From Bifidobacterium pseudolongum subsp. pseudolongum DSM 20099 (GTDB taxonomy: Bacteria > Actinomycetota > Actinomycetes > Actinomycetales > Bifidobacteriaceae), in contig NZ_JDTZ01000003.1 in the NCBI RefSeq assembly GCF_000771225.1, forward strand, positions 124,001 through 188,000: a stretch of DNA of 64,000 nucleotides, read 5' to 3'. Positions within the stretch are counted from its first letter, which is position 1, and every line of letters begins with the position of its first letter. Positions 44,926 through 55,940 of this stretch are shown here, in pieces. A program made the translations under genes and the position numbers. The notes under the pieces were generated by a model, which saw only the letters and a list, made by a program, of their open reading frames with translations, searched no databases and had not been told where the DNA came from.

Positions 44926-45933
44926 TTAGTCGCGCAGTTCCGTGCCGGTGAACGCCAGGAACACGTCATTGAGCGTCGGTGTACGCGACGTGACATGCCC
45001 CACGGGAACGCCCGCCTGTTGCAGGGTCTGCAACACGTCGATCAGATTATGCGCGCCTTGTGCGCACGAGACGTCCAGCATGTCGTGCGCATACTCCACG
45101 TCGTGCACCGCAGGCAGTGCGCGCAGTGCGGCAATGGTGCGCTCGCGCGCGTTCGCATCCGCCGCGAGCGACGGCGCCTCGATGCTGATGCGCTCGCCCA
45201 CGTCGATCATGCGCTTGAGCTCGTCGGCGGTGCCGAGCGCGATCTGCCGACCGTGGTCGATGATCTGGATGCGGTCGCAGATCTGCTCGACCTCCTCCAT
45301 GTAGTGGCTCGTGTACACAATCGTCGAGCCTTGCGCGTTGAGCTGCTCGATGCCTTCGAGGATCGCGTTGCGGCTCTGCGGATCGACGGCCACGGTGGGC
45401 TCGTCGAAGAAGATGAGCTCGGGCTTGTGCACAATGCCGCACGCGATGTTCAGGCGGCGCAGCAGGCCGCCCGAGAGTTTGCGCGGGCGGTACGTGCGGT
45501 AGTCGTTGAGCCCCACGAAGGCGATCGCCTCGTCGACGAGCCCCTTGCGGCGCGCGCGGTCCGCGACATAGAGCGAACAGAAGTATGCGATGTTCTCCTC
45601 GACCGTCAGTTCATTGAACACGGCGATGTCCTGCGGCACGACGCCGATCCGCCGTTTGAGGTCGTAACTCGTCGGCCCCATCGGTTCACCGAAGATGCGG
45701 ATCTCGCCCGAATCATAGGTGAGCAGGCCGAGGATGCAGTTGATCGCGGTCGTCTTACCCGAGCCGTTCGGACCGAGCAGGCCGTAGATCTCGCCACGGC
45801 GAACCTCCATGGTGAGGTAGTCGAGGGCCAGGTTGTCTCCATAGTGCTTGACCAGTTCGGTCACCCGGATGGCCGGGGTGGGGTGAGCGGTGCGCTGCGC
45901 GGCATGCGCCGGGGTTGGTGCTGTAGTGTTCAT
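44926..45933 (-). CDS. ABC-2 exporter ATP-binding subunit
   Basis: A 335-residue CcmA-type ATPase: Walker A GPNGSGKTT, Q-loop VVPQDIAVFNELTVEENI, signature LSGGLLRRLNIACGI, Walker B LIFFDEPTVAVDPQSR and switch His in TSHYMEEVEQ. The C-terminal accessory domain (about residues 240-335) is typical of drug/peptide exporters. The signature LSGGLLRR is slightly unusual (normally LSGGMKRR or QKRR). ATG 45933 is chosen for GGAAGA nine bases upstream; an ATG at 45942 is possible. First gene of the exporter operon, divergent from the sensor kinase. Confidence 0.9.
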   Translation of the reverse strand: MNTTAPTPAHAAQRTAHPTPAIRVTELVKHYGDNLALDYLTMEVRRGEIYGLLGPNGSGKTTAINCILGLLTYDSGEIRIFGEPMGPTSYDLKRRIGVVPQDIAVFNELTVEENIAYFCSLYVADRARRKGLVDEAIAFVGLNDYRTYRPRKLSGGLLRRLNIACGIVHKPELIFFDEPTVAVDPQSRNAILEGIEQLNAQGSTIVYTSHYMEEVEQICDRIQIIDHGRQIALGTADELKRMIDVGERISIEAPSLAADANARERTIAALRALPAVHDVEYAHDMLDVSCAQGAHNLIDVLQTLQQAGVPVGHVTSRTPTLNDVFLAFTGTELRD

Positions 45934-45985
45934 GCCAACCATTCTTCCAAGCGGGCGCATGCAGACACCGTGCCTGCCATCACCA

Positions 45986-46015
45986 GTTTCGTGAAACAGT
46001 GGTGACAAATGTCAC
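45986..46015. promoter_or_regulatory. Palindromes between the exporter operon and the two-component system
   Basis: GTTTC-GT-GAAAC (45986-45997) and GTGAC-AAAT-GTCAC (46002-46015) lie side by side in the 162-bp divergent region. The second is a good candidate for the NarL-type regulator encoded at 47280, which would link the kinase to the exporter. A TATACA near 46064 may be the -10 for the kinase gene. Confidence 0.5.
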
Positions 46016-46095
46016 GCTGCGCGTTGCCGAAGGGCCGGCATACCCGATAATGGAACCTGTACTATACACGCGCACGGCACGGAAAGGGGCGCAGC

Positions 46096-47283
46096 ATGGC
46101 GGACATCGCAATCCATGTACTCATGGCCGTCATCTGCACGGTGCTTGCCCTGCTGTCCAGCTCCGACATCACCATGGCCACCGTGGTGGGGCTGCTTGTG
46201 GCGGTCTGTCTGGCGGCGCTTGCCACGCTTATCGAGGAGAAGACATGGCTCGCCTTGGGCATGGGGTTCTGCGCCGCCGCAATCGCCATGCCCACATGGT
46301 CCATGTTCCTGCCGCTCATGGCCTGCGATCTGGCCTACCGACTCGTCTTCTGCGCCACACCGCGCGCACGCCGCGCCAAATATGCGCTCGCCGCCGTGCC
46401 TTGCGCGGCTGCATGCGCGGTGACGGGCGGGGCGTTGATGAGCATCGGCGGCGTGTGGCCGCACGACGCGCGTGCGCTCGCCTGCATGCTGTTGGTGCCG
46501 CTCACTGTGCTGGCCGCCGTGGCGGGTTGGCTGCGTGCCGATGGCCTGCGCTCGCAGATGCGCTACCGTGCGCTTGCCGATGCACGGCGTGAACGGCTGC
46601 GCCTGTCGCATGCGCGCATCGCCGATGTCGAGGCGCAGCGCACCGCCGACATGCGGCAGGCCCGGCTCAACGAACGCACGCGCATCGCCCGTGAGATCCA
46701 CGACAACGTGGGCCACGTCCTCACACGTGCGATTATGATGGCGCAGGCCGACCATGTCGTGGCCGCAACGGTGGGCGACGCCGAGCATGCCGCGCAGTTC
46801 AGCCAGATCGGCGCCACGCTCGACGAGGCGATGACGTTGATCCGCGCGTCGGTGCACGACCTGAAAGACGAGGGAACCGATTTCCACAGCATGGTCGAAG
46901 ACGCCGCATCGGTCGACGAGGGTGTTCCGCTGGTGGTACATCTGGCCGATGGCATCAAGCACGCCCCGGCCGCGGTCGCGCGCTGTTTCGCCGCGGTCAT
47001 CCGCGAGGCGCTCACCAATGCGGTGCGGCATGGCACGGCGAGCGAGGCCACGGTGAAGCTCATCGACCTGCCGGGACTTTGGCAGCTCATCGTGCAGGAC
47101 AACGGCGGCAAGCCCATAAGCGCGGGCGCCACGCGCTCGGCGGGCATCGGGCTTGCCGACATCGAGGAACGCGCCCGCGCGCTCGGTGGCAACGCCACAT
47201 GCGGGCCATACGGTGAAGGCTGGCGCGTGTTCGTCTCCATTCCCAAACAGGACCCGGCACAACAGACCACACAAGGAGCATGA
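46096..47283 (+). CDS. NarL-type sensor histidine kinase
   Basis: A 395-residue kinase with four to five N-terminal membrane helices (residues 5-150) and no large extracellular loop, so it senses within the membrane or together with a transporter. A coiled linker precedes HisKA_3 with phosphoacceptor H202 in RIAREIHDNVGHVL. The HATPase domain has N (REALTNAVRHG), QDNGGKP and GIGLADIEERARALGG. AAAGGGG precedes ATG 46096. The stop overlaps the response regulator start. Divergent from the ABC-2 exporter it probably controls, the usual layout of envelope-stress or antibiotic-resistance modules. Confidence 0.92.
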   Translation: MADIAIHVLMAVICTVLALLSSSDITMATVVGLLVAVCLAALATLIEEKTWLALGMGFCAAAIAMPTWSMFLPLMACDLAYRLVFCATPRARRAKYALAAVPCAAACAVTGGALMSIGGVWPHDARALACMLLVPLTVLAAVAGWLRADGLRSQMRYRALADARRERLRLSHARIADVEAQRTADMRQARLNERTRIAREIHDNVGHVLTRAIMMAQADHVVAATVGDAEHAAQFSQIGATLDEAMTLIRASVHDLKDEGTDFHSMVEDAASVDEGVPLVVHLADGIKHAPAAVARCFAAVIREALTNAVRHGTASEATVKLIDLPGLWQLIVQDNGGKPISAGATRSAGIGLADIEERARALGGNATCGPYGEGWRVFVSIPKQDPAQQTTQGA

Positions 47284-47930
47284 TGATTTCAGTGGCCATT
47301 GTCGACGACGACCCGATTGTGTGCTCGTCGATCGGCACGATACTCACTGCCACCGGCACCGCGCAGGTGCTGTGGAGCGCGCATGACGGCGAGACCGCCG
47401 TGGCGAACTACCGTCGGCACGCGCCCGACGTGTTGCTCATCGACGTGCAGATGCCGGGCACCGACGGCCTCGAGGCGGCGGCGCGCATCCTGCGGGGCGA
47501 CCCCGATGCGCGCATCCTGATCCTCACCACATTCGCCGACCCCGACTATATCCGCCGTGCCATCGACCTGCACACCAAGGGCTATCTGATCAAACAGGAC
47601 GTCGCCTCCGTGGTTCCGGCAGTGCAGGCGGTCATGGCGGGCCAGGTGGTGCTCGGCGCCGAAGTCCTAGGCCAACTGCCGTTGCATGTGGCGCCACGCG
47701 AAGGCGGGGCGCCGGGCGAAAGCGTGGGGGAGGACCCGCGGTTCGCGGTGCTTACTGACCGTGAACGGGGCATCGCAGCCCTCGTGGCCGAAGGATTGGA
47801 CAACCGCGAGATCGCGGGGCGTTTGTATCTGAGCGAAGGCACGGTGCGCAACCGCATCAGCGACATCCTGGCCAAGACGAACATCTCGAACCGCACCAAA
47901 CTCGCCGTCGAATGGCTCGCATGCCACTGA
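47280..47930 (+). CDS. NarL/FixJ-family response regulator
   Basis: A 216-residue regulator: receiver domain with acidic pocket VDDDP, phosphoacceptor D55 (LLIDVQMPG), Thr in LILTTFAD and Lys in KGYLIKQDV, then a LuxR-type HTH (LTDRERGIAALVAEGLDNREIAGRLYLSEGTVRNRISDILAKTNISNRTKLAVEW, about 152-212). AAGGAG at 47273-47278 lies inside the kinase gene; ATG 47280 and ATG 47283 are both possible. Coupled to the kinase by overlap. Confidence 0.94.
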   Translation: MMISVAIVDDDPIVCSSIGTILTATGTAQVLWSAHDGETAVANYRRHAPDVLLIDVQMPGTDGLEAAARILRGDPDARILILTTFADPDYIRRAIDLHTKGYLIKQDVASVVPAVQAVMAGQVVLGAEVLGQLPLHVAPREGGAPGESVGEDPRFAVLTDRERGIAALVAEGLDNREIAGRLYLSEGTVRNRISDILAKTNISNRTKLAVEWLACH

Positions 47931-48104
47931 TGAGCATCCGCCTTCACCGTGGGTGAGGTGGAATAGCGCTTTGCACGGCGGTGTTGAATGCAGTGGAGCA
48001 ACCGTATTGGACCGTTCCCATCGTATTGTCAGAAGACTTTCAGATTGTAGGCGAATTCTTCGCGTACAATAGGGGCAGCCAAAACAGATAAGGAACAACG
48101 GATT

Positions 48105-48893
48105 ATGACATATGGACAGCAGCCCTATGGGGGCTATCCCAATGGTCCGCAGTCGCAATACACCATGCGGCAGCAGGCGGGCCAAACCACAATCGACGCC
48201 ACGCCCGCGTACGCGTACGAGCGTGCCGAGCATGTGTCGATCACACGCGCCTATGGCGAGATGACGATCGGCCTGCTCATCACCGCGGCAGTGGCCATCT
48301 TCACACAGATGAGCGGGTTCTATGTGTCGTTCCTGCGCGCCACCGGTGCGCTGGGCGTCTGGCTGCCGGCGATCGTGCAGATCGGCATGGCGGTCTACCT
48401 TGGCGTGCGCGTCATGAAGATGTCGCCGGCCGCCGCGCGCGTGTGCTTCTACATCTTCGCGGCGCTGATGGGCGTGACGATGAGCACGATCTTCGGGGCA
48501 TACAACCTCGGCATGATCGGCTTCGCGTTCCTGATCAGCGCGGGCTTCTACTTCGCGCTCACGATGTTCGGCCTGACGACCAAGGCGAACATGCTCAAAG
48601 CCGGCCCGGTACTGATGATCGCGCTCATCGTGCTGATCGTGGCGCAGGTGATCCTCATGTTCGTGGCGCCCACCGACACGATGCTCAAGGTCATCTCGGC
48701 GATCGGCATCATCCTGTTCGCCGGCATGACGATCTACGACGCGCAGTTCACACGCGCCGCGTTCGCGCAGTACGCCGCGCAGGGCCCCGAGATGATCAAG
48801 CGCATCTCGATCCTGTGCGCGCTCAATCTCTACCTCGACTTCATCAACATGTTCCTCTACGTGTTGCAGTTGGTGGGACTGAGCCGGGACTAG
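48105..48893 (+). CDS. Bax inhibitor-1/YccA family membrane protein
   Basis: A 262-residue protein with a polar Tyr/Gly/Gln/Pro-rich N-terminus (residues 1-40) and seven hydrophobic segments starting at MTIGLLITAAVAIFTQM. It has the family C-terminal block IYDAQFTRAAF...MIKRISILCALNLYLDFINMFLYVLQL. The conserved Asp pair (ITIYDAQ and LYLDFINMF) is present, as in pH-sensitive calcium-leak members. The 174-bp upstream gap has a -10-like TACAAT near 48065. Standing alone; role likely in ion homeostasis, by homology only. Confidence 0.9.
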   Translation: MTYGQQPYGGYPNGPQSQYTMRQQAGQTTIDATPAYAYERAEHVSITRAYGEMTIGLLITAAVAIFTQMSGFYVSFLRATGALGVWLPAIVQIGMAVYLGVRVMKMSPAAARVCFYIFAALMGVTMSTIFGAYNLGMIGFAFLISAGFYFALTMFGLTTKANMLKAGPVLMIALIVLIVAQVILMFVAPTDTMLKVISAIGIILFAGMTIYDAQFTRAAFAQYAAQGPEMIKRISILCALNLYLDFINMFLYVLQLVGLSRD

Positions 48894-48911
48894 CCCGCGC
48901 AGGCCTCACAT

Positions 48912-48954
48912 ACGGTGGTGGCCCCACGCTTGTTCAGCGTGGGGCCACCACCGT
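48912..48954. terminator. Bidirectional terminator between the BI-1-like and alarmone synthetase genes
   Basis: A perfect 19-bp stem (48912-48930 with 48936-48954), loop TGTTC, followed by TTTGTTT. The genes converge. Confidence 0.9.
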
Positions 48955-48979
48955 TTTGTTTGCCGGGACCGTGCGCGCG

Positions 48980-49750
48980 TCACGAGATCGCGTGCTGCAG
49001 CCCCTCGGCGTGCGGGGCCTCGCCGCTCTGCGGGGCGCCGTTGATGTCGCGGTGGATCGTCTGCATCTGCGTCTCCACGTTCTGCAGCGAGCGCGCGCAA
49101 TCGAGCAGCGTCTGCGCGTGCTCCGCGTGCTTGTTGTCGGGCAGGTCCGTCTTGTACCGCAGCGCGTGCTCGAGGCTCGCCCAGTAGTCCATCGCGATCG
49201 TGCGGAACTGCACCTCCACCGGCGTGTAATGCGCGCCGTTCGACAGGAAGACCGGTACCGCGTAGATCACATGGAGCGACCGGTAGCCGTTCTGCTTGGG
49301 GGATTTAATGTAGTCCTTCACGCGCAGCACCTGGATGTCGGACTGCGCCGAAAGGTAGTTGGCCACGGAATACACGTCGTCGCGGTAATTGCAGATCACG
49401 CGGATGCCGGCCACGTCGAACAGATTGTCGCGGATGGCCTCGATCGTCACCGGCAGGTTCTTGCGTTCCAGTTTGCCCAGAATCGAATCCACGGACTTGA
49501 GGCGGCGCTCCATGTGATGGATCGGGTCGTGCGAAAAGCGCACTTGGAATTCGGAGTCGAGGATCTCGAGCTTGGTGCTGATCTCGTACATGGCGCCTTC
49601 GTAGACCTGCATCTGGTTGATGAACTCGGTCATCGTCTCCATGTCGCCCAAATGCCCCGGTTGGTTGTCGGGGGAGAATTGGTTGAGCAACACCTTGAGA
49701 CGGGTGCGCAGGTCATTCGTGTTGATGCGGCTTTGGCGGTCAAGTATCAC
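48980..49750 (-). CDS. Small alarmone synthetase (RelQ/YjbM type GTP pyrophosphokinase)
   Basis: A 256-residue protein with a single RelA/SpoT synthetase domain and no HD hydrolase, TGS or ACT domain. Characteristic blocks are [80 protein letters not shown] and [23 protein letters not shown]. It should make (p)ppGpp from GTP/GDP and ATP without ribosomes. I prefer GTG 49750, with AGGATGG just upstream, over an in-frame ATG at 49840. The divergent miaB starts 126 bp away. Confidence 0.9.
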   Translation of the reverse strand: MILDRQSRINTNDLRTRLKVLLNQFSPDNQPGHLGDMETMTEFINQMQVYEGAMYEISTKLEILDSEFQVRFSHDPIHHMERRLKSVDSILGKLERKNLPVTIEAIRDNLFDVAGIRVICNYRDDVYSVANYLSAQSDIQVLRVKDYIKSPKQNGYRSLHVIYAVPVFLSNGAHYTPVEVQFRTIAMDYWASLEHALRYKTDLPDNKHAEHAQTLLDCARSLQNVETQMQTIHRDINGAPQSGEAPHAEGLQHAIS

Positions 49751-49875
49751 ATTGTGCCATCCTAACCGATGCGCCTGAATGCGGCAATCGGCCTGCGGGT
49801 GCGTTCCATGGAGGTTCGATGGAGGAGCGGCGCGTGCCATGTGACCTGTGCCCGCCCTCCGTTAGCATATGCGGT

Positions 49876-51321
49876 ATGAACGAAGACATGATGACCGAGC
49901 AGGAGCGCACGCTTACGGCCCCCGAGGCCGGGCAGGAGGGCCGTGGCAGGGGCGTGTTCCAGGTCCACACGCTGGGCTGCCAGATGAACGTGCACGATTC
50001 CGAGCGCATCGCCGGCGTGCTCACGAGCCAAGGGTATGTGCCGGCCACCGAAGAGCAGGAGCTCGACCACGACGTGGATCTGATCGTGATGAATACATGC
50101 GCGGTGCGTGAGAACGCGGCGGAACGCATGTACGGCACAATCGGCCTGTGGGCGCAGATGAAACGCGAACGCCCCAACCTGCAGATCGCCGTCGGCGGCT
50201 GCATGGCCCAGCTCGACCGCGAGCGCATCGCCAGAAAGGCGCCTTGGGTCGACGCCGTGTTCGGCACGAAGAACATCGAGGACCTGCCCGCGCTGCTCAA
50301 TCAGGCCCGCCGCGAAGGCCGCGCGCAGGTGCGCGTCAAGGAATCGCTTGACCAGTTCCCCAGCCAGCTGCCCGCGGTGCGCGGGTCGCGCATCTCGTCG
50401 TGGGTCGCGATCTCGGTGGGCTGCAACAACACATGCACGTTCTGCATCGTGCCCACCACGCGCGGCAAGGAACGCGACCGGCGCCCGGGCGACGTGCTCG
50501 CCGAGGTGCGCCGTTGTGTGGATGAAGGCGCCAAAGAGGTCACGCTGCTGGGCCAGAACGTCAACTCGTACGGTTACGGCGTGGGCGACCGCTATGCGTT
50601 CTCGAAGCTGTTGCGTGCGTGCGGTGAGATCGAGGGGCTCGAACGTGTTCGGTTCACGTCGCCGCATCCGGCGGCGTTCACCGACGACGTGATCGAGACG
50701 ATGGCGCAGACGCCGAATGTGATGCACCAGCTGCACTTCCCACTCCAGTCGGGCTCTGACCGCATCCTGCGCGCCATGCGCCGGTCGTACCGTTCCGCGA
50801 AGTTCCTCGACATCCTGGGCCGGATCCGCGAGGCGATGCCCGACGCGCAGATCTCCACCGACATCATCGTCGGGTTCCCGGGCGAGACGGAGGAGGACTT
50901 CCAGCGCACGCTCGACATCGTGGAGCAGGCGCGCTTCTCGTCCGCGTTCACGTTCATCTACTCGCCACGGCCGGGCACGCCCGCCGCGGCGATGGAACAG
51001 GTGCCGCGCGACGTCTCGCAGGAGCGCTTCGAGCGCCTCGTGGCCCTGCAGGAGCGCATCACCGCGCAGGAACTCAAGAAGTTCGAAGGGCGTGACGTCG
51101 AGGTAATGGTCACCGGCACGACCGGGCGCAAGGACGAGCAGACGCACCGCGTCACCGGCCGCGAGCGCACCGGCGTGCTCGTGCATGTCGGCGTGCCCGA
51201 AGGCATGCCCGCGCCGCAGGTCGGTGATTTCGTGACCGCCACGGTCACGCACGCCGGCAAACACAACCTCATCGCGGACCCGGACCCAGCCAAGGGGCAG
51301 ACCTATGCCATCCGCCACTGA
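49876..51321 (+). CDS. miaB: tRNA-2-methylthio-N6-dimethylallyladenosine synthase
   Basis: A 481-residue radical-SAM methylthiotransferase acting on i6A37 of tRNA. The N-terminal UPF0004 cluster uses Cys in [21 protein letters not shown] and GGCMAQ. The radical-SAM triad is [13 protein letters not shown], and a TRAM domain closes the protein (about 415-480). No ribosome site precedes ATG 49876; TAGCAT at 49863-49868 ends seven bases upstream, so translation is probably leaderless. It overlaps miaA by 17 bp, joining the two steps of ms2i6A synthesis. Confidence 0.94.
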   Translation: MNEDMMTEQERTLTAPEAGQEGRGRGVFQVHTLGCQMNVHDSERIAGVLTSQGYVPATEEQELDHDVDLIVMNTCAVRENAAERMYGTIGLWAQMKRERPNLQIAVGGCMAQLDRERIARKAPWVDAVFGTKNIEDLPALLNQARREGRAQVRVKESLDQFPSQLPAVRGSRISSWVAISVGCNNTCTFCIVPTTRGKERDRRPGDVLAEVRRCVDEGAKEVTLLGQNVNSYGYGVGDRYAFSKLLRACGEIEGLERVRFTSPHPAAFTDDVIETMAQTPNVMHQLHFPLQSGSDRILRAMRRSYRSAKFLDILGRIREAMPDAQISTDIIVGFPGETEEDFQRTLDIVEQARFSSAFTFIYSPRPGTPAAAMEQVPRDVSQERFERLVALQERITAQELKKFEGRDVEVMVTGTTGRKDEQTHRVTGRERTGVLVHVGVPEGMPAPQVGDFVTATVTHAGKHNLIADPDPAKGQTYAIRH

Positions 51322-52318
51322 GTCCACGCCGCTCGTGGCGCCGCGTCTCGTCTCGATCGTCGGTCCCACGGCCTCGGGCAAGACGGGGCTGGGCATCGCG
51401 ATCGCGCGGCGTCTCGCCGAACGCGGCGAACGCGCGCATATCGTCAATGCGGACGCCTACCAGATGTACCGCGGCATGGACATCGGCACCGCGAAGGCGA
51501 GCGATGAGGAGCAGGCCGCGGTGCCGCACCATCTGCTCGACGTGATCGACCCGTCCGACACGATGACGGTCGCCCGCTTCCAGCAGATGGCGCGCCATGT
51601 CATCAGCGAGCTGCAATCGCAGGGCATCCGCCCGATCCTCGTGGGCGGCTCTGGCCTGTATGCGCGCGCCGCGATCGACGACATCTCGTTCCCCGGAACC
51701 GATCCGCAGGTGCGCGCACGTCTCGAGGAACGCGCGCGCACAGAAGGCGCCGGCGCGCTGTTTGCCGAGCTCGCCCAGCGTGACCCTGAGGCGGCGGCGC
51801 GCATGGATCCGCACAATCCGCGCCGCACCGTGCGCGCGCTCGAGGTCATCGAGCTCACCGGGCGCCCGTATTCGGCCTCGCTGCCGCGCTACCGCTACGT
51901 CATCCCCTCGGTGCAAATCGGGCTCGACCTGCCGCGCGAAGACCTCGACGCGCGCATCGACGGACGCACGCGCCGCATGTTCGACGAAGGATTCATCGAC
52001 GAGGTGGAGCGCCTGCGCCCGCATCTGGGCATGACGGCGGCGCGCGCGCTCGGCTACCAGCAGGTGATCGACTATTTGGACGGCCTGCGCGACCTCGACG
52101 AGACGATGGCCGACGTGGCGCAGAAAACGCGTCGTCTGGCGCGCAAACAGATGGGCTGGTTCGGCCGCGACCCGCGCATCCACTGGCTGCAGGCGCTCAA
52201 CCCGCGCCTTGTGGACAATGCGATGGCGGTCATCGACGTGGCTGACCAAGGCGGCTACGACCACATCGACATGCACGCCGACGAATACGTGCAGCACCAT
52301 CTCGGTGCATTGCACTGA
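51305..52318 (+). CDS. miaA: tRNA dimethylallyltransferase
   Basis: A 337-residue prenyltransferase that adds dimethylallyl to A37, the substrate for MiaB. P-loop is [16 protein letters not shown] (residues 19-34), followed by [37 protein letters not shown] and the C-terminal [13 protein letters not shown]...[25 protein letters not shown] replaces the commoner QVYRG or QIYRG. The ATG lies within the end of miaB. The short gap to ftsK (63 bp) holds only the ftsK promoter. Confidence 0.95.
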   Translation: MPSATESTPLVAPRLVSIVGPTASGKTGLGIAIARRLAERGERAHIVNADAYQMYRGMDIGTAKASDEEQAAVPHHLLDVIDPSDTMTVARFQQMARHVISELQSQGIRPILVGGSGLYARAAIDDISFPGTDPQVRARLEERARTEGAGALFAELAQRDPEAAARMDPHNPRRTVRALEVIELTGRPYSASLPRYRYVIPSVQIGLDLPREDLDARIDGRTRRMFDEGFIDEVERLRPHLGMTAARALGYQQVIDYLDGLRDLDETMADVAQKTRRLARKQMGWFGRDPRIHWLQALNPRLVDNAMAVIDVADQGGYDHIDMHADEYVQHHLGALH

Positions 52319-52381
52319 TGCGCGCGCATCGCGAACGCGCGCGAGGCGAGGTGAAACCCCTGCGATAGAATCTTGAGCGTT

Positions 52382-55195
52382 ATGGCACGATCTACTTCCT
52401 CGAACCCAAACAAACCCCGCACCAGTTCGTCGGGCACGTCGCGGCAGACCCCGTCGTCGGGCGCCCCCACACCCGAGCCGTGGTGGAAGCGCGCCGCGCT
52501 CGCCGTGCCGCGCGCACTCGGCGCCGGCGTGCGCGGGGCAGGCGGTACCGGCGAATTCGACCCGGCGTACCGGCGTGACGGATTGTGCTTTGTGATGATC
52601 GTGCTCGCCGTGTTCTTCATCGGGTCCGAATGGTTCCGCGTGGATGGGGCGCTCGGCCGCGTGCTGCACGCCTTCGCCGCCGGGCTGTTCGGCGTGATGA
52701 GCATCGTCGTACCGGTGCTGCTGGTCCTTGTGGCCATACGCCTCATGCGCAATGCGGGCAAAGGGTCGGACAACCCGCGCGTCATCGCCGGATGGGCGAT
52801 GCTGCTGTGGTCGGTGTGCTCGATCATCGACGTGATCATGGCGGCCGACACGAAGACATTCTCGTGGGGCAATCTGCAGCGTGCCGGCGGACTGCTCGGG
52901 TTCATCGTCGGTTCGCCTCTCGCCTGGGGCCTGTCGCAGACCTTCGCGATCATCGTGTTTGTCGTGTCCGCACTGTTCTCCGTGCTGCTGATCACACGCA
53001 CGCATGTGACCGACATTCCAGACACCGTGCGCTCGCTCGCCGGCAAGGCGCCGCACAGGCAGACAGACTCCGACGACGACCGGCAGTTCCCCAACGAGGT
53101 GCGTGTGGGTGACGACACCCTCGCGTTCGCGGACGGCGTGCCCGCGCACGATGGCTCGGATGAGGAATCCGGCGGCGCGCGCAAGCCGGGGTTCTTCGCG
53201 CGGCTGTTCCACCGCCATAAGCATGATGGCAGCGACACCGGCCTCGACCATTACGCCGGCGACGAGGCGTTCCTCAATGCGGCGAGCCGTCACGGTGAGA
53301 CCGCCGAAACACGGCTCGACGGCGGCCTGCGGTCGGTGAGCAGTGGTGGAGGCTACGGAGACGACGCGACGCGCAGCATCGATTCGAGTTCGTGGTCCGC
53401 ATTGCCCGGGCAGCACACGCGCCCGATGCCGTCGGGTGCCGTGCCCGCCGTCGACCCATGGGCACATATGGATTCGCAGGAACAGACACTGCTCGTCGCC
53501 CCCGAAACAGGGGAAGTCATCTCCGAGCCCACAGCGGCTCCACGCGTCGCGCGTTCATCCGCACCCGCACCCGCGCCCGCTGCGGCGAGCTCGAGTGGTG
53601 CAGCATCGGCATCCGGCACTGCGGCTGCCGCAGGCGCGGCGTCCGCGGGCGCCGAAACCGATGACGGGCCCTACCAACTGCCCGACCTCGCCATGCTCGC
53701 CAAGGGCAAGCCCCACGCGACGCGCACACCGGAGAACGACAAGGTGATCCGCGCGCTTTCCAACACCTTCGAGCAATTCAAGGTCGACGCGAAGGTCGTC
53801 GGGTTCCTGCGCGGCCCCTCGGTCACACAGTACGAAGTGGAGCTTGGCCAAGGCGTGAAGGTCGAGAAAGTAACGAACCTGCAGAAGAACATCGCCTACG
53901 CGGTCGCCAGCTCGGACGTGCGCATCCTTTCGCCGATCCCTGGCAAAAGCGCCATCGGCATCGAAATCCCGAACGCCGACCGCGAGATCGTGCATCTGGG
54001 CGACGTGCTGCGCTCGCAGAAGGCGGTCAGCGACCCCAACCCCATGCTCGCCGGCGTGGGTAAAGACGTGGAAGGCCATTTCGTGACGGCCGACCTGACG
54101 AAGATGCCGCATCTGCTCGTGGCCGGCGCCACGGGCTCGGGCAAGTCGAGCTTCATCAATTCGATGCTCACATCGATCATCATGCGCGCCACGCCCGATC
54201 AGGTGCGCATGATCATGGTCGACCCCAAGCGTGTGGAATTGTCCGCGTATGCGGGCATCCCGCATCTGCTGACGCCGATCATCACCGATCCGAAGAAGGC
54301 CGCTCAGGCGCTCGAATGGGTCGTCAAAGAGATGGACGCGCGGTACAGCGACCTCGAGTTCTTCGGGTTCCGGCATGTCAAGGACTTCAATGAGGCGGTG
54401 CGTGCGGGCAAGGTGCATGCGCCGGCCGGCTCGCAACGCAAAGTGGCGCCGTACCCGTACCTGCTTGTCGTCGTTGACGAGATGGCCGACCTGATGATGG
54501 TCGCGAAGAACGATGTGGAAAGCTCGATCCAGCGCATCACGCAGCTCGCGCGTGCCGCGGGCGTGCATCTGGTGCTCGCCACGCAGCGCCCGTCGGTCGA
54601 TGTGGTCACGGGCCTGATCAAGGCGAACATCCCGTCGAGGCTCGCTTTCGCCACGTCGTCGGCCACTGATTCGCGCGTCATCCTCGACGCGACCGGCGCC
54701 GAGACGCTGATCGGACAGGGTGACGCGCTGTTCATGCCGATGGGTATGGCCAAGCCGATCCGTGTGCAGGGGTCGTGGGTCAACGAGTCCGAGATCCGCG
54801 ACGCCGTCGAATTCGTGAGCAAGCAGCGCAAGCCGCACTACCGTGACGACATCGAACAGATGGCGAAGGAGTCGGAGAAGAGCGCGCTCGACCCGACCGA
54901 AGATATCGGCGGCGACATGGACGACCTGCTGCAGGCCGCCGAACTCGTGGTGAGCTCGCAGTTCGGATCCACGTCGATGCTGCAGCGCAAGCTGCGCGTC
55001 GGCTTCGCCAAGGCGGGCCGCCTCATGGACCTGCTCGAATCGCGCGGCGTGGTGGGGCCGTCCGAAGGCTCCAAGGCACGTGAAGTGCTTGTACAGCCGC
55101 AGGACCTGCCACAGGTGCTCGCGTTCATCCGCGGTGAGACCGACTCGATCACACCCACGCCGGCCGAACCGGCGGATGGCGATGCCGGCATGTAG
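52382..55195 (+). CDS. ftsK: DNA translocase FtsK/SpoIIIE
   Basis: A 937-residue septal DNA pump that clears chromosomes from the division site and activates Xer recombination. Four N-terminal helices (residues about 70-215) anchor it. A disordered Ala/Ser/Pro linker (about 230-430) leads to the alpha/beta motor with Walker A in [18 protein letters not shown] and Walker [12 protein letters not shown], and the C-terminal gamma winged helix ([56 protein letters not shown]) that reads orienting sequences. The start is preceded by a -10-like TAGAAT (52366-52371), only ten bases before the ATG, with no clear ribosome site. Confidence 0.95.
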   Translation: MARSTSSNPNKPRTSSSGTSRQTPSSGAPTPEPWWKRAALAVPRALGAGVRGAGGTGEFDPAYRRDGLCFVMIVLAVFFIGSEWFRVDGALGRVLHAFAAGLFGVMSIVVPVLLVLVAIRLMRNAGKGSDNPRVIAGWAMLLWSVCSIIDVIMAADTKTFSWGNLQRAGGLLGFIVGSPLAWGLSQTFAIIVFVVSALFSVLLITRTHVTDIPDTVRSLAGKAPHRQTDSDDDRQFPNEVRVGDDTLAFADGVPAHDGSDEESGGARKPGFFARLFHRHKHDGSDTGLDHYAGDEAFLNAASRHGETAETRLDGGLRSVSSGGGYGDDATRSIDSSSWSALPGQHTRPMPSGAVPAVDPWAHMDSQEQTLLVAPETGEVISEPTAAPRVARSSAPAPAPAAASSSGAASASGTAAAAGAASAGAETDDGPYQLPDLAMLAKGKPHATRTPENDKVIRALSNTFEQFKVDAKVVGFLRGPSVTQYEVELGQGVKVEKVTNLQKNIAYAVASSDVRILSPIPGKSAIGIEIPNADREIVHLGDVLRSQKAVSDPNPMLAGVGKDVEGHFVTADLTKMPHLLVAGATGSGKSSFINSMLTSIIMRATPDQVRMIMVDPKRVELSAYAGIPHLLTPIITDPKKAAQALEWVVKEMDARYSDLEFFGFRHVKDFNEAVRAGKVHAPAGSQRKVAPYPYLLVVVDEMADLMMVAKNDVESSIQRITQLARAAGVHLVLATQRPSVDVVTGLIKANIPSRLAFATSSATDSRVILDATGAETLIGQGDALFMPMGMAKPIRVQGSWVNESEIRDAVEFVSKQRKPHYRDDIEQMAKESEKSALDPTEDIGGDMDDLLQAAELVVSSQFGSTSMLQRKLRVGFAKAGRLMDLLESRGVVGPSEGSKAREVLVQPQDLPQVLAFIRGETDSITPTPAEPADGDAGM

Positions 55196-55264
55196 ACGCA
55201 CGTTGGCGGCGCGCGAGGACATGCGTGGCATGGAAAGTGACGGCTGGGGAGTATCCTGAAGCGC

Positions 55265-55918
55265 ATGGAAAAGCAGACAGACGGAAAACAGTCATTGTGG
55301 GCTGGGTGGAGTTCGCCACCGAACCTCGTCACCTTCAGCCGCATCATCCTTGTTGTGGTGTTCCTGGGATTGTATATTGCGGCTGGCCCATGGGGGCTGC
55401 GCAATGTGGGCATGCGGTGGGCGGCCGCGGTCATCTTCTTCATCGCCGCATCGACCGACAAACTCGACGGTTGGCTTGCGCGCAAATACAATCAGGTGAC
55501 CGAACTGGGCAAGCTCATGGATCCGATCGCCGACAAATTGCTCACCCTCGGCGCGCTTGTGGTGGCCGCCTGCTATGGCGAGCTGGGCAATGTGTGGGTC
55601 GGATGGATCGTCACCGGCCTGTTCCTGGTGCGTGAGATCGGCATCACCGTGATGCGCTTCTTCGTCATCGACCATGGAGGCAAGGTCATCGCCGCCTCGC
55701 AGATCGGTAAATACAAGACGCTCACGCAGTGCCTTGGCATCGGACTGCTGATGTTCCCGGTGTGGACGTTGTGGCGTGGGGGCGCGCAGCCACTGTGGCT
55801 CTCGATCTATTTCATTGTCACCTACACGCTGATCTACTTCTCGCTCATCCTGTGCCTGTATTCAGGCTGGCAGTATGTGCATGGCGTCATGGCCGCAAAG
55901 AAGCGCGCGGCCCGGTAG
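55265..55918 (+). CDS. pgsA: CDP-diacylglycerol-glycerol-3-phosphate 3-phosphatidyltransferase
   Basis: A 217-residue integral membrane enzyme making phosphatidylglycerol phosphate. The CDP-alcohol phosphotransferase motif is visible in TDKLDGWLARKYNQVTELGKLMDPIADK (residues about 63-90), with the DG-AR-G-D-D pattern intact. Five to six helices surround it. TATCCT at 55252-55257 ends seven bases before the ATG and there is no ribosome site, so a leaderless transcript is likely. The downstream hairpin at 55941-55975 ends the unit before cinA. Confidence 0.92.
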   Translation: MEKQTDGKQSLWAGWSSPPNLVTFSRIILVVVFLGLYIAAGPWGLRNVGMRWAAAVIFFIAASTDKLDGWLARKYNQVTELGKLMDPIADKLLTLGALVVAACYGELGNVWVGWIVTGLFLVREIGITVMRFFVIDHGGKVIAASQIGKYKTLTQCLGIGLLMFPVWTLWRGGAQPLWLSIYFIVTYTLIYFSLILCLYSGWQYVHGVMAAKKRAAR

Positions 55919-55940
55919 CCGGTCGGAGAGCTGCGTTCTG

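Noticed and set aside
48443..49765. Plus-strand frame of 440 codons across the BI-1-like gene end
   Set aside because: It crosses a perfect bidirectional terminator and is antisense to the alarmone synthetase.
51269..53467. Open frame of 732 codons opposite miaA and ftsK
   Set aside because: Runs across two genuine genes and their boundary; composition typical of antisense GC-rich frames.
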